Below are positions 1 through 10,599 of a stretch of DNA of 64,000 nucleotides, piece by piece. The first letter of the stretch is position 1. Every line of letters starts with the position of its first letter. Below the pieces are notes generated by a model that searched no databases, had not been told where the DNA came from, and saw only the letters and a list, made by a program, of their open reading frames with translations. The DNA is from Gnetum montanum (taxonomy: Eukaryota; Streptophyta; Gnetopsida; Gnetales; Gnetaceae), in contig MNCI01013738.1 of the NCBI GenBank assembly GCA_015680685.1, forward strand, positions 64,721 through 128,720. The letters are read 5' to 3'. The translations under genes and the position numbers were made by a program.

Positions 1-550
1 TCCCTCCTTCCACAAAGCCACCAACTTTTCCTAAGGTGTTTGTACCACCGCAACAACCTCCAAACGCTACTTGTGCGACTACTACCAACAGTAGTGAGAA
101 ACCTCCTCAACATCAAAGGTGCCCTTTTTTAAACACGGCCGTAGGAAGGGCCAACATAACCCAGAGTCCACTGCATCTTCCAACCCAGCACAAGTTCCAC
201 ACTATGGTTCACCCTTACCTTCGAACACAATGCCTCATTTAACTTTATCAAGGCCACCAACTAACACTCCAACAACCATACAGCCCAATGAACACAATCA
301 TGGGAGGCATCATCACAATCCTTGCATAATGGTTAGAAACATCATAGTGGATCAACTCATTATCTGGGAACTACATTGTATACAGTGCCCCACTATGCTT
401 ATTATAATCAAGTGTGTGAACCCTGAGGGGATTAGTATAGACCAGTTCCAATACTTCCAACATGCAAGGATCCTTATTTTCCATTTATTAATCCTTTCCA
501 TACTCAACTGTTTAGTTATGGGGGATACCCCCCATTGCAATAACAAGTAG
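1..550 (+). pseudogene. C-terminal end of gag-type ORF of element A (partial)
   Basis: Partial and broken. Translations are rich in Pro, Gln, Tyr, His and Asn and switch frame several times. The last piece ends in a GGYPPLQ-type stretch followed by a stop near 542. The same ending (a short HGGDAP-type stretch, then stop codons and an AT-rich spacer) closes the gag region of D near 53615. The low-complexity composition suits the tail of a capsid polyprotein, but no conserved gag, zinc-knuckle or protease motif falls inside this piece. The assignment rests on position and on the parallel with D. Confidence 0.4.
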
Positions 551-1907
551 GATTAATAAATATTTTTCATTTTCTTTACTTTTTTCAACTTTTTGTTTTA
601 TCTTGTTATCTTTTTATGTGTTTGTCTTTTTATGTTTTTGTAAGTAATCTCATCTACGAATAAAACACTCATGTGGATCGTTGGTTGAGGTGTGTTTTAT
701 GTTATTAAGTCATGAGTGATCAATTATTTGGAACAGTGAGCCCATGGCACCCACTCATCCATTCTATAAAGAAGAGGGTCTGTTCAATGGGTACAGTGAT
801 ATTCTTGATATCTCAAAAACTTAAAATTAATTTTGTGTTCATTGTACCCAGAATGAAGAAGGATGGGCCAAGAAGGAATGATTAGGGTGTGGCATCAAGG
901 GGACTTGTGGATTCTCTTTGGTGACATCTGTGGGAGTTATTATGCAATGTTGTTGTACTAAGATCCTTGTAGATCTAATGAAAATGGGAGTAAGAGTAAT
1001 CAAAAGGGTACTCAAAAATCAAATGTTGTTCTAGGGGGTCCCACTGGAAAGACATGCACCCATGCCTGAAGGTTGGCAGCTTCTCTAGATTCAGTAAAGT
1101 GAAAAAGAGAAAAAAAGAAAAGAAACACAAAGTGCCATAAATCAAAAATCACTCCTCCCTTGTACTAAACGCCAAGTGATCATACGCCTTGTTGTTATGG
1201 TACTCTCATAGTTGCTCATCATGGGATGAAATAATGTGATGTCATTGTTTAGAGGAATGGACTTGGTCCTGATCTTGGAATGACGGGTTCATGACACATT
1301 AATCATGCTTTACACGTAGGATTCATTGTGTCCTGGGTCAGTTACCTCATGTCCCAATATCTACGATCCCTTTCTAGACTTCGTCTCATCTCACTGTTCA
1401 TGTAATTGTAGTTCGTAACCCATGTAACATAAAATTTTCATCTCATTCTGATGATATTTATATGTGTGTGTTTTGTGGAGTTAGTGCAGATTATATTTAA
1501 CCCTTCTAGTGCCCACAAACACTTTAAGTGTGATTACACAAGGGCATAATAGGTTGAAACCTGCTTTGCGGAGGACCCACTTATGTAATTTTGTTGTAAT
1601 CTTCATTAATTCTCTCGCTTGAACACAAAATTTCTTACCCTTAGCTTAATTTTTCATTATTTTCTTTCCCTATTATTATCCCTGTCAATTTTCAAGTTCC
1701 AATGTACCATTACATTCCCTTTTCTTCATAACCGCCAAATTTATCTTTGTTCAAATTCACATCCTTATCATTCATAGTGCCTTTCAACTCCATGCAATTA
1801 CCCTAGGACATCTTTATACTTGCTAATGTCCTCGATATTTCACTTTGATTTCTAGAAAAATCATTAAAAATTCGATATTTTCAAGTGTCTCACATTAGTT
1901 GGGACAA
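551..1907 (+). other. Non-coding internal spacer of element A
   Basis: No coding potential. It resembles the spacer of D (53640-55000) in order: a T-rich start, a block around 840-920, a 'catgcctgaagg'-type block near 1060, and a block around 1340-1400. The stretch 1500-1600 (cactttaagtgtgattacac and what follows) recurs in B from about 31371. It separates gag from the internal promoter. Confidence 0.6.
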
Positions 1908-1963
1908 GATATCGCGTACGCGATGTACCGTACGCAATATCGTGTCCTATTTTTCTATAAATA
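1908..1963 (+). promoter_or_regulatory. Internal promoter-like module: inverted repeat plus TATA box
   Basis: A 34-bp inverted repeat (1908-1941) has 13-bp arms, GATATCGCGTACG and CGTACGCAATATC, with one mismatch and an 8-base spacer. The TATA-like CTATAAATA at 1955-1963 follows 13 bases later. The same kind of arm stands upstream of CTATAAATA in the LTR (5406-5502), and the same 34-bp layout recurs at this internal place in B (31769-31802). It sits just upstream of the extra ORF and its leader intron, so it probably drives that ORF separately. Promoter activity is inferred. Confidence 0.6.
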
Positions 1964-2216
1964 GCAGACCCCCACCGCAACACTTAACATCATTTTGCCA
2001 TTTCTGCGGGGGGGAGTTGTTGAATTTTTTCTCTACGACTTGCGCTTGTGTGACCCCTTGATTTTTCAATCATATCTCACGCCTTGGTGCTCTGATTTTC
2101 ATTCCGTTTGAACCTGCTTGAACCCGAAGTGTTTAGTTTAGTCGTGGGGGAGAGACACTTATCGAAAAGTTCTTAACTTTTTTGAAATCTATCATCGCCC
2201 AAGGACATCATTGAGG

Positions 2217-2436
2217 GTAATTAACTTAACATTTAGGATAATTGTGCCAAAAAATTATATAACCCTTAAGTATGTAGGGTGATTAATAATGAAACCCACC
2301 TAAGTCATAGGACTCATCATGATAATTTTCGGGCATGATCACACATTATAATATATGATCTTTAATTAAGGAAAGTAGTAAGGTATAACTTGATTTCCAA
2401 AACAACCTTACTAACGCTTGACCCGTGTGATTGCAG
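2217..2436 (+). other. Predicted 5'-leader intron of the extra ORF (element A)
   Basis: Donor AGG/GTAATTAAC at 2217 and acceptor TGTGATTGCAG ending at 2436, with a branch-point-like CTTACTAAC about 25 bases before the acceptor. The first ATG (2438) is one base after the acceptor. B has the same donor context at 32079 and an acceptor at 32305, with its ATG directly after it. Conservation of both ends in two diverged copies supports real splicing. Confidence 0.5.
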
Positions 2437-2437
2437 A

Positions 2438-5135
2438 ATGACCCCGAAACGTGCACAACAGGAGGGTCCTGTTCAAGGTGGAGCGAAACAACCTAGGAGA
2501 GGTAGAAGGCAAGGTCCTGCTAGAAAACATACAGAACAAGAGGTGCACTCATTTAGCATCCATCAAGAAGGACCTCCTACTAGATGATCCGGGTAGGCAG
2601 AAGGAGGAGTTGCTGCTGTGCCTGAACTGGGACAACAACTCACATTGCCCCCAGAGTGTGTTCAGGCTATACATGAGAAGTCCACATTCACTACGGTGAT
2701 TGTGGAGCTTAACTGTGAATCTTTTGCAGAGTTTGCTCCTGAGGCTATTAGGGATCACCTTAAAGGATCTCCCTTGTGGCCTGTCCTCTTTGAAAGAGAT
2801 GCCTGGTACTTAGGTGAAATGTACCAATTTTGGCACAATAGGGAGCAAGGCACCACGGTTAACATTTGTAGTGTGATAGTAGATTTCTCTGTGCAGGACA
2901 TTTCAAAAGTGCTAAACCTTCCAAATTCAGGACCCCATGTTTCTCATTTATCTACCTGATCAGACCCTGATGTGCGAAAGGATTGGTTAGAGAAGGCTTA
3001 CGGAAAAGACAAAGCTTTTGGCGAGCTGACGATGGAAGAGCAAGTTTATTTCAAAATTGGAACTTATTACCTTTTCCCCACAAAGGGCTTAAAAAGAATA
3101 TCAACATATGTGGCCAGAGGATGTGCAGTGTTGATGGGAAAGGTTAACGCTAACCTTCCTCATCTATATTTGACAGAGATCCTAAGGCGATTTGAAGAAC
3201 AGAAGACAGGGAAGATGGTGTTGCCTTTCCCCTGTCTTATCAAAAAACTATGCCAACGGGCTGGTATTCGGGGGTACACAAATGATGTCCTCCGCAAAGC
3301 CCAGAATGCTTCTTATGATGAATTGTTAAAGGCGCCGGCTCCAAGGAAGAGCACTGGAAAAGAGTTGAGACCTGAAGAAGAAGAAGAACAGATGACTAGA
3401 CCACCTGCAACTCAACTTGCAGGACCCAGCCAATGTCTAGTCAAGTGTCCCAGCCAACAAGAAGAAGAAGCAAGGCCTGGCATAGGACAGGATTAGCTAT
3501 CGCTGCTGCAAGACTATAGATCGTCGATGAGCCATCTTAGGGCCATCACTGAGACGGTCAGTTGGGGAAGTCGTGATGACATAAGTCTCTTCCTCATCAT
3601 CAATGATGCTAATTAGCCTACAATTTCATTAGATCACACAAGGGGTGAACTATCAATTTTGATAGAAGGAGGAGAAAGTAGATGGTCACAGCAGATCTCT
3701 GGAAACATAGCATCATTTCAAGTGCAGTTAGAGACTGGTGAAGATGCCACTGTGGTGGTCATGCAACACTAGAATGCCACAGGAGCTACTGAGGTGGTCA
3801 CTAATCACATCAAGGAATCTTTGAATATACCTGTTGTGCCACTGGAGATCTTTCAGGAGCAAGAGATGCTCAAACACTTGTCGGAACCTCAATGACTCAT
3901 GCAGAACATTAGGATGCACTTGACCGATTGCTTCAAACAGGACAAGTTTTGATGTATTTGTTTTACATCCCTCAGGATGTTACAACAATTTAATCAGACC
4001 TCATTTCTACCAAGGGGAAGCTGGTCATATCCAAAGTTAGGGTTGAGCATGCTAAAGCTGAAGTGCAAAAACTACAAGAGCAGCTCACAGCCTTACAAGC
4101 AGCACAGCGGGACCCTCTACAATTTGTTCCCGTAGACCAGCTTGAAAATTTTAAAACTAAGCAACTAACTAATTTTACTGCAGAGAATAAGGAGGTGGTG
4201 AGAGAAAAGGAGAAGGCTATTTGGGATGCCTCCATAGGAGAAGCGCAAACCCATGCGCACCTTAAAGCACTTAGAGCCTTAGAAGAAGAACATAAGCATT
4301 TGGTTGCAGATAAACTTTGGTTGACCTCTGTGGAGAAACAAAAGAATGTTCTTGATGAACACTTTCATTAGTCGCGAGAACAATTCATTCGGGTCAACCG
4401 ATATGTGAGTCGTTTAGCCAGAGAGAATTGAACCCTCTCAATGAAGGAGGTATGCGCCATTTGTCTGAAATCAGCAATTGAGATAAGCACATGGCAGAAT
4501 GAGGCTAAACGACACGAGAAGCTGAAGGAGCATTTTTGTGATCAGGTGGGGATGTACAAAAAAATCCTAGAGAAGGAGATCCATATGGCCAGGCTCAAAT
4601 TAGCAATATCAATGTTCAACACACTGATTGGAGGGCCATATTGGACACTTATGCCTTCGTCCACCAAGCGAAAGTTAAAAATTGGGACCTGCAAATCCAA
4701 GACTTAACAGAGTACATGGAGTTGGCAAACCTCAGATATGCCAACCTTGCCATGTTAATAGTAGGACGCCCAAGAACAAAGCTCAAGCAGTAGGTAGCTT
4801 CCACCCATCTCAAATATCAGGTAGAATTTACAGAACGTAAGAAGCTGGTTGAAAAATTGGATGTTGCAAATTCTGAGCTCGAGATGGTAAAAGAAAACTA
4901 CCAAGGACAGAAAGATGTAGCAACCCACTTGGCTCGATTGCTAATAGACCTTCATGAATATAAATACAAAGCTAGGGCCTACGAAGAGGAACGACGGGTG
5001 TTCGCGGTGTGGTACGTCAAATCTAACTAGATGTTCCCACAACTACCCTATCTATGGAAGGTACCAACTCCATCAAACATAGGAACACTCGCATGGACGA
5101 CACAAGATCCTTGGACTGAAGAGGAGAACCTCTAG
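2438..5135 (+). pseudogene. Extra ORF of element A: plant-transposon-protein-like domain plus coiled coil
   Basis: Decayed ORF of about 900 codons. The start at 2438 follows a predicted leader intron and opens with a basic Gly/Arg/Gln-rich stretch. Up to 3496 the reading frame is continuous except for in-frame stops (2585, 2594, 2957, then 3494). The globular part includes SPLWPVLFERDAWYLGEMY near residue 110 and LPFPCLIKKLCQRAGI near residue 270. The latter resembles the 'putative plant transposon protein' family (Pfam PF20167 type; from memory, untested). After an acidic linker (EEEEEQ) comes a Lys/Glu/Gln/Leu-rich coiled coil (about 4000-5000) with frame breaks. B carries the same protein at 32306-34952. 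It has no transposase, RT or integrase motif. Function is unknown; a structural or regulatory accessory protein is possible. Confidence 0.65.
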
Positions 5136-5366
5136 GCTATCCTTCAACGCCATCAAACTTCAAGGCTTGGAGCACATGAAAAAAGGAAAGCACCCATGGA
5201 TACTTCCCCATTTTTGTAGTAATAGTGTAGTATCTTTCTGTGTTGTGTCCTTCCCACACTGCGGAATTGTTTTGTTTCATTTTTTCCAATTAATAATCCC
5301 ATACCTATCCAATGTGTAATCAATGGAACTTGTTCTCTTTACAACTCGAGGATGAGTTTTCATTCA

Positions 5367-5378
5367 GTCATGGGGGTA
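5367..5378 (+). other. Polypurine tract of element A
   Basis: TCATGGGGGTA lies directly before the LTR start TGATGGGATG. The matching positions are GTCGTGGAGGTA in B (before 35227), TTTTGGGGGTG in D (before 55788), and the reverse complement TACCCCCATGAC right of H (63713). This fixes the orientation of each element. Confidence 0.6.
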
Positions 5379-6380
5379 TGATGGGATGCGATATGGCATG
5401 GACCGCGATATCGCGTACGCGATATCGTGTCCGTCATGATATCATGTCTTCCCTGCGATATCACGTACGCAATATCGTAGTCTGCTGCAATGTCTATAAA
5501 TAAGAAACAGCTCTCCCTTATTCAAAATCCCAGTTAGATTGTAGTGAAACTCTGGTAGTTTGATCCCTCCAGAGTTAGTTTATTTTTCCAGTGTCTTCCC
5601 ATAGTGTGGTGAATGTAGTTGTACGGTGTCTTTATTTGAGTGTGACGTACTTGGACACACACATGACCGGAAATAAAGATCGAGATTACTTCATCATTGC
5701 AGCATTCACTTTGTTATTTATTTTTTTGTTTATTTAATTAATGTTATTTATTATCTACAGTAGCACGGTGTGAGTACGACTTGATTATGAGCATTTACAA
5801 ATGTGTATGGTTAGTCAAGGAATCGGTTACTCATCACAATTAGACTCTCTCATCCTTAAACTCCTAGAAGTGGAACGAGTACGACTTGGTTATGAGCATT
5901 TAAGTGTGACTACTTGGTAGCCCAGTGGCATAGCTAGGATCTAAACTTGGTAATCCCAGTGCCGTATTTGGGATTTGTGCTTGGTAATCCTAGTGGCGTA
6001 CCTAGGACCTGTGCTTGGTAGTCCTAGTGGTAGTCATGCACGAAGTCCAAGATGTGTACAGTTGATCAAGGAATCAGTTTCTTATCACACTTAGGCTAGA
6101 TTAGATTTCTCTACCCTTTCCCTTCTAGCTTAGTTTAGTTAATCTTATTTTCCCTTATCTCAGGAGTAGCATAGAATTAGGAACACATCATACACCTCAC
6201 TATGGACTAAACCATATGTAACAAATGATAAATACTAGTTCAGGTGGGAAGATAGTGAACTGCGACCTAAGGATAATTGTCTAGGTGCCACAACTAGTTC
6301 GTCTGTAGAGTTCGACCAGATCGCACATGAAAACACTCGTAGTCATATGGTTGAGCGTAGGGGTACCTCGCCGCTCATCA
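5379..6380 (+). repeat. 3' LTR of element A
   Basis: Starts TGATGGGATG and ends GCTCATCA, as in the LTRs of B, D and H. It contains two palindromic blocks (5406-5427 perfect; about 5453-5480 imperfect), TATA-like CTATAAATA at 5494-5502, and a U5 region with repeated short blocks of the type 'cttggtaatcccagtggcgtac' (5910-6030). Length is 1002 bp. The partner 5' LTR lies left of the window. Confidence 0.75.
5406..5502 (+). promoter_or_regulatory. U3 promoter of element A LTR: palindromes plus TATA
   Basis: A perfect 22-bp palindrome occupies 5406-5427 (core GATATCGCGTACGCGATATC). A second, imperfect copy lies near 5453-5480, and CTATAAATA is at 5494-5502. Duplicated self-complementary blocks close to a TATA box look like binding sites for a dimeric factor; alternatively they form cruciforms. 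Confidence 0.55.
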
Positions 6381-6459
6381 CACTTGATCCTATAGGGTGC
6401 CTTGTGCGAAACTTGTTTGGTTTACCCCCACCATTTTAGGCATTAGTGAAGCTAGCCTA
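6381..6459 (-). pseudogene. LINE ORF2 reverse-transcriptase fragment, continued from 24863
   Basis: Read on the minus strand, this 79-base stretch gives RLASLMPKMVGVNQTSFAQG. That fits the LINE RT segment that follows the catalytic-domain start (typically RL..L.P..I..NQ.AFV.GR.I.D). It directly continues the RT fragment ending at 24863, once element C and its target duplication are removed. On its left it is cut by the end of the element A LTR. It is too short to classify beyond an L1-like plant LINE. Confidence 0.6.
6455..6459. repeat. Left target-site duplication of element C
   Basis: GCCTA immediately before the LTR start. ACCTA follows the other LTR at 24858-24862. Four of five bases match. 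Confidence 0.6.
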
Positions 6460-8153
6460 TGTAGCAACTAAAAATGTCGACGGCTGGAAAATAGCGAGTG
6501 GTCGTCAATCGTTATAGTCTTAACCTCGGATCTGTGTGAGGGTCGTGCTAGATAAAATAGAAATGGGGCATCTTGAACGGTCTAGTTGATTAGACAGGAA
6601 CTTAGTCGATGTTACTATAACCTTTTGCGAATGGATAATTTGAAAATGGTACTTATAGCATAAAATAATAATCTTTAAATGCAAAGGAGCATAAAATGAT
6701 GTAAAATGCGATGACAAGTAGGAAAGCAAAGTAAAATGCAATTAGGAAAATACACTGCTTCAAAAATGTGACTTCACTCTGTTGAGGTGGATACAATCGG
6801 TTGCATGGTGTTGGGGGGTGCAGAGATCCCAAGAGTAACCAAGACATTTAGAGAAAGAAAACTATATGCTTGAATGTGAACACAGTGGTCAATAATGTAA
6901 AATGCTATGAAGGTAGTAGGAAAGAGAAAAATAGAATGTGAAACGAGAGTGCTAACTATTTACAATGCCAAATAGGATGTTTACAGTGCTCAAGATTACA
7001 ATGCTAACTTTCATTTTTAGTTGCTAGCCAACCAAATCACCAACCAACCCCTTGAGCATTGCTCATTGGGGTATTTATAGGGCCAAGGGCACACGAAAGA
7101 TGTGGTTTGGACACCACGTGTCCTTGGCCCATGTTGATGTGTCTATGTTACATGGACATGCAAGACCATTTGACGAGCCTACCATGCTATAATTATGATC
7201 CTACCATGCTATAATTATGCTGTCAAAACTTAGAGATGTGTTCCAATAGTGAAATTAGGTGAAGTGCATTGATGTCGCATAGTTGCCTGCTACGCTATGC
7301 TATGCTTTGTAGCATAGCATGTGGGTGTAGTGTAGCAGCCTGCTATGCTATGCAGCATAGCATAGCATAGACACTATTTTGAAGCAAAAACTTGCATTGG
7401 GGCTTGTTGCATGTGCTGAAAACCTTTGAAGTTCTCTAACTATTTTGCTACATTGTGCTACACTATGTAGCATAGTAGCTGGCCTTAATCGCGGAAATGT
7501 CGACAATCTACAACCTTTGCTTTTTGCAATGTGAAACTTGTGAACTTGCTAATCCTTCACTTTGAGATGCCTTTTGTTACTCCCGTAGAGTTGCTACACT
7601 ATGCTATGCTACATAGCATAACATAGCGTAACAACCGACATGGCCTACCTTTTGTTGAGTTTGCCACTTTTTGGTGAAAGGAACCATTGCTGAAGAACTT
7701 GAAGCTGAGTGAAGCAATTATTTTCAAAGGCCAGAGGTGCTAATTGAGTGCAATTGAAATCACTAAGTAAGCTGAGCCTTCCTGTCTTGCTCTTGCTACG
7801 CTATGTCACGCTGCGTAGCCTATCATAGTGTAGCATCTTATCTTGCAACAATTTATAGTTGATCACCCAAACCAGCTTCTCCCGAAGCCTGCTACGCTAC
7901 ATAGCATAGCGTAGCGTAGCAAACTCCTCGACTAGAAAACTTGCCAAACTATTTTACGCATTTTGAGCATCACCAACAACTCTCTACATTGTTTCTGTGT
8001 AGACTATCAACTAGATGAATTACCCATCTAGAAAATTTACGAAACTGTATAGCCTAAGGTCAGAGCATCTATTTCTTGCTGAAGTGACATGAAGTTGCCC
8101 AAATTGCAAAGACATGGTGAAGTAAAAATGCCCTGAAAATTTAGGGTGTTTCA
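6460..8153 (-). repeat. 3' LTR of element C
   Basis: On the plus strand it runs from TGTAGCAACT to GGGTGTTTCA, that is TGAAACACCC...TTGCTACA in element orientation. It aligns throughout with 23142-24857. A TATA box (CTATAAATAC on the minus strand) lies at 7071-7080. U3 (about 7081-8153) carries six clusters of GCTACGCTATGC-type palindromes. Confidence 0.85.
7284..7924. repeat. Palindromic GCTACGCTATGC clusters in the 3' LTR of C
   Basis: Clusters near 7284-7325, 7338-7373, 7446-7480, 7588-7635, 7793-7838 and 7887-7923. Each is built from GCTAYGCTATGCTA and its complement TAGCATAGCRTAGC, meeting at a centre such as ACATAG or TTTGTAG, so each can fold into a hairpin. The right LTR has the same series at equivalent places (23934-24630). 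Confidence 0.8.
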
Positions 8154-8168
8154 TTGGCCCCTCTTTGT
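8154..8168 (-). other. Polypurine tract of element C
   Basis: On the minus strand CAAAGAGGGGCCAA stands directly before the LTR start TGAAACACCC. The same tract (reverse complement GCCCCTCTTTTTTGATG) marks element G near 62390. Confidence 0.7.
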
Positions 8169-9689
8169 TGATGTCTAGAGGATGGACCTAAGAGAAATCG
8201 ATAAAGAATACAAAACACCATGGTTAAAAAAATGCTAACATTGTTGTTCGGTGATCACCAAGATGTCGCTTAGTTGTGCTTGAGAGTGTTGTATTAGTTT
8301 TTTTCCAGGGAAGAGGGAAGGGCTAAGCAGGGAGGAAGGAGGTTTAGGAAAAGGGTAAAGATGAAACTTAGCAAAATCCCTTGTCGAAGTGCTTGTGAGG
8401 GAGTTGTTAGCATGGTCATCTTGCTTTTGCTGACCTTCAACCTCTCATTGAAATGCTTGGAGAGGGTGATTGCGAAATAGCTTATGTGCCATTTGTTTTA
8501 GGCACACATTTTTTTTGTGTGCACATGAGCTTTTGCTCTCTTACACTTTTTCCTTTTGCTATTTTTCCATTTACATTTGCGAACAACCTTGTTGAAGGAT
8601 AGGTTCTTCTTTCCCATGATGAGTTGTGTTACATCGATATGGGGCTTTAACTTGTCTATATATGCTTCCCATGCGGCGAGTTGTGTTATGCACATCATGG
8701 ACTTTGCGGTTGAGCATATGGGAGGGCTTAACAGGCATTGGGAAAAGCTTGTATAAGAAGGAAGTGAGTAGAAATTGCGGGTGCAAGTAGTAAGGTAAAG
8801 GGAAGGAGCTTAGAAGGTAGGACATGATATGCACTCTAAAGTAGCCAAGCTAGTCAAGAAAATCACTTTGCCATGCTGTAGCATTTGCTACTGTGGAAAG
8901 ACATAGTTTCGTCCGATGCTTCTCCGGAATGCACCCTGCAAACACAACAGAGAGCAAACCAGAAGAAACAACCCTGATGAAAAATGAGGGTAAAGATCTT
9001 GCTTTCTGCGGATGTTTTTGAAGCTTTGGACATCTTTGCTGGTGTATGATTTCCAAAGTAGGAAGGCCAGCAACGGCCTTGGCAACATCAGCGTGGAGGA
9101 GTGGGCATCGAAGGAGCGCGAAGTTGCTAAGAGTACGAATGCCCTAGAGTCCCTGCCAAAGGCATGCATTCTCAGTTCAGCTATGGGACTAGCTACTAGA
9201 TAGCTAAACATTGTTTGAGCTCAGACACTGGCAGGGAGCTAGAGGGTAACAATATTGTGGCTGGGCCACAATACTACTAGAACACCAGCGGTAGGCACTG
9301 ACCAATGAGCTACTGTCAAGGTGATGGGTCGTGGCAACAGTAGGTCTGGGGGGTCAATCAGATGTCATATGACATCTCCAAGGGATTAGCAAGATGCTAA
9401 GAGTAGCAATGTTGCCTATGTTCCAGATCATGTTCTTATCACCTCGTGAATTGCATTCTAGAACTACAACATCCCACCCCATGTCAGCACTATGCACGCT
9501 CGCTTGATGTGTACTTGATGTAGATGCATGCTGGGGACATGCCGTGAACCTAGTTTAAGGTCCTAGTAGTCCATGTCCTAGTTTAAGGTCCCAGCAGACC
9601 GCATGTGCTAGTTTAATGTCATAGCACATGTTTGCCACCTTTGCTAGTTTTATGTCGTAGCGGATGATGCTTACCATGTTCATGCTTCA
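8169..9689. other. 3' internal region of element C without recognised gene
   Basis: Lies between integrase and PPT. Short open frames occur on both strands (for example 8888-9211 minus) without a recognisable domain. From 9550 to 9665 there are four degenerate copies of a CTAGTTTAAGGTCCTAG-type unit, also seen at 12340-12650 and, as CTAGTTTTAGGCCATTTT, at 17560-17705. Confidence 0.5.
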
Positions 9690-10540
9690 GATATAGTATG
9701 AATTGAGATGTGAGTGATTCACCAGATTCACAAACTCGTTGCTGTCTATGTCTACTAGCTTGAAGGCTCTATTCCTAAAGGCTTTGGTGACCATGTATGG
9801 GCCTTCCCAATTTGCTAAGAATTTTCTCACATGCTCACGGACATCCTTGAGAATGAGGTCTCCCTTCTATATTAGCTGTTGATGTGGGTTTGCATGATAT
9901 CTTTGCCATTTCTTACTCTGGAAATGCTCTATGAGACTCAGTGTTTACGCACATTCCTTCTCTATTGAGTCAAGGTCAATAATTCTTGATTCGTTGTTCT
10001 AGGCTTCACTCACAACATCAGATAGGATCATCCAAAGCCACAGTACCTGCAACTCAAGAGGCAACACAGCTTTAGATCCATAAACAAGACTGTAAGGAGT
10101 CTTACTCATCACAGTCCTACATGTCATCCTATAAGCCCATAGCACATAGAGGATTTTTTCATGCCACCGCCTCTTGCTATTGTTAAGCATCCTTTTTAGC
10201 AAGTTGATGATGGACTTATTTGTAGCCTTTGCCTACCCGTTCACCTGTGGGTAATACTAGAAGGAGAATGATTACTTGATGCCAAGATTGCTACAGAAGG
10301 TTTGGGTTTCCATACTATTGAATTGTGGTCCAGGATTGCTGTAGAAGGTTTGGGTTTCCTTACTCCTAAATTGTGGTCCATTGTCGGTTACTACTAAATT
10401 GTATCCCCTTGTATTCTGCCACATTGTTTTTGTAGGGGATCTTAAAATGATAAGTAAAAGGATGCATTTCCCTAGAGGGGAACGTAATGATGACAATTGC
10501 ACTACCTCCTCGTGTGGTCGAGGCACTGTTAAAGTGTAAA
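9690..10540 (-). pseudogene. Integrase of element C (broken)
   Basis: Cuts and joins retroelement cDNA into the genome. Visible on the minus strand: VVTDNGPQF (about 10405-10375), the second catalytic Asp region of the DDE core; then RRWHEKILYVLWAYR and TPYSLVYGSKAVLPLEL (10165-10060), the typical Gypsy end of the core; then near 9790-9715 a stretch giving FRNRAFKLVDIDSNEF. A 48-bp in-frame tandem duplication around 10287-10382 repeats the segment after GPQF. Several stops and shifts. Not functional. Confidence 0.75.
10287..10382 (-). repeat. 48-bp in-frame tandem duplication inside integrase of C
   Basis: Two copies of a unit beginning attgctryagaaggtttgg (plus strand), starting at 10287 and 10335. 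They encode GPQF-S-ETQTF twice on the minus strand. The copies differ at several bases, so the duplication is old. Confidence 0.7.
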
Positions 10541-10599
10541 GTAGCTTCTAGGTGCGATGGGATGGTGTTGATAGTGCTAACATGCTCATCTACGAATTT

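Larger units (their letters stand above)
1..6380 (+). mobile_element. Element A: LTR element with extra ORF, right part
   Basis: Plus-strand LTR element whose left part lies outside the window. Seen in order: the end of a gag-type ORF (to about 550), a non-coding spacer, an internal promoter-like module (1908-1963), a decayed extra ORF (2438-5135), a G-rich polypurine tract, and the 3' LTR (5379-6380). The 3' portion matches B (31361-36048), and 550-1850 resembles 53640-55000 of D, which shows that these are copies of one group. No RT or integrase is seen, so the group looks non-autonomous. The right LTR end abuts LINE sequence at 6381, so A inserted into that LINE. Confidence 0.8.

Noticed and set aside
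7284-7924. CRISPR-like array
   Set aside because: Palindromic words recur irregularly without uniform spacers. This is a plant LTR, not a CRISPR locus.
8888-9211. 107-codon minus-strand frame beside the 3' LTR of C
   Set aside because: No domain or family feature, overlapping frames on both strands, inside the 3' internal region of C. Probably chance.
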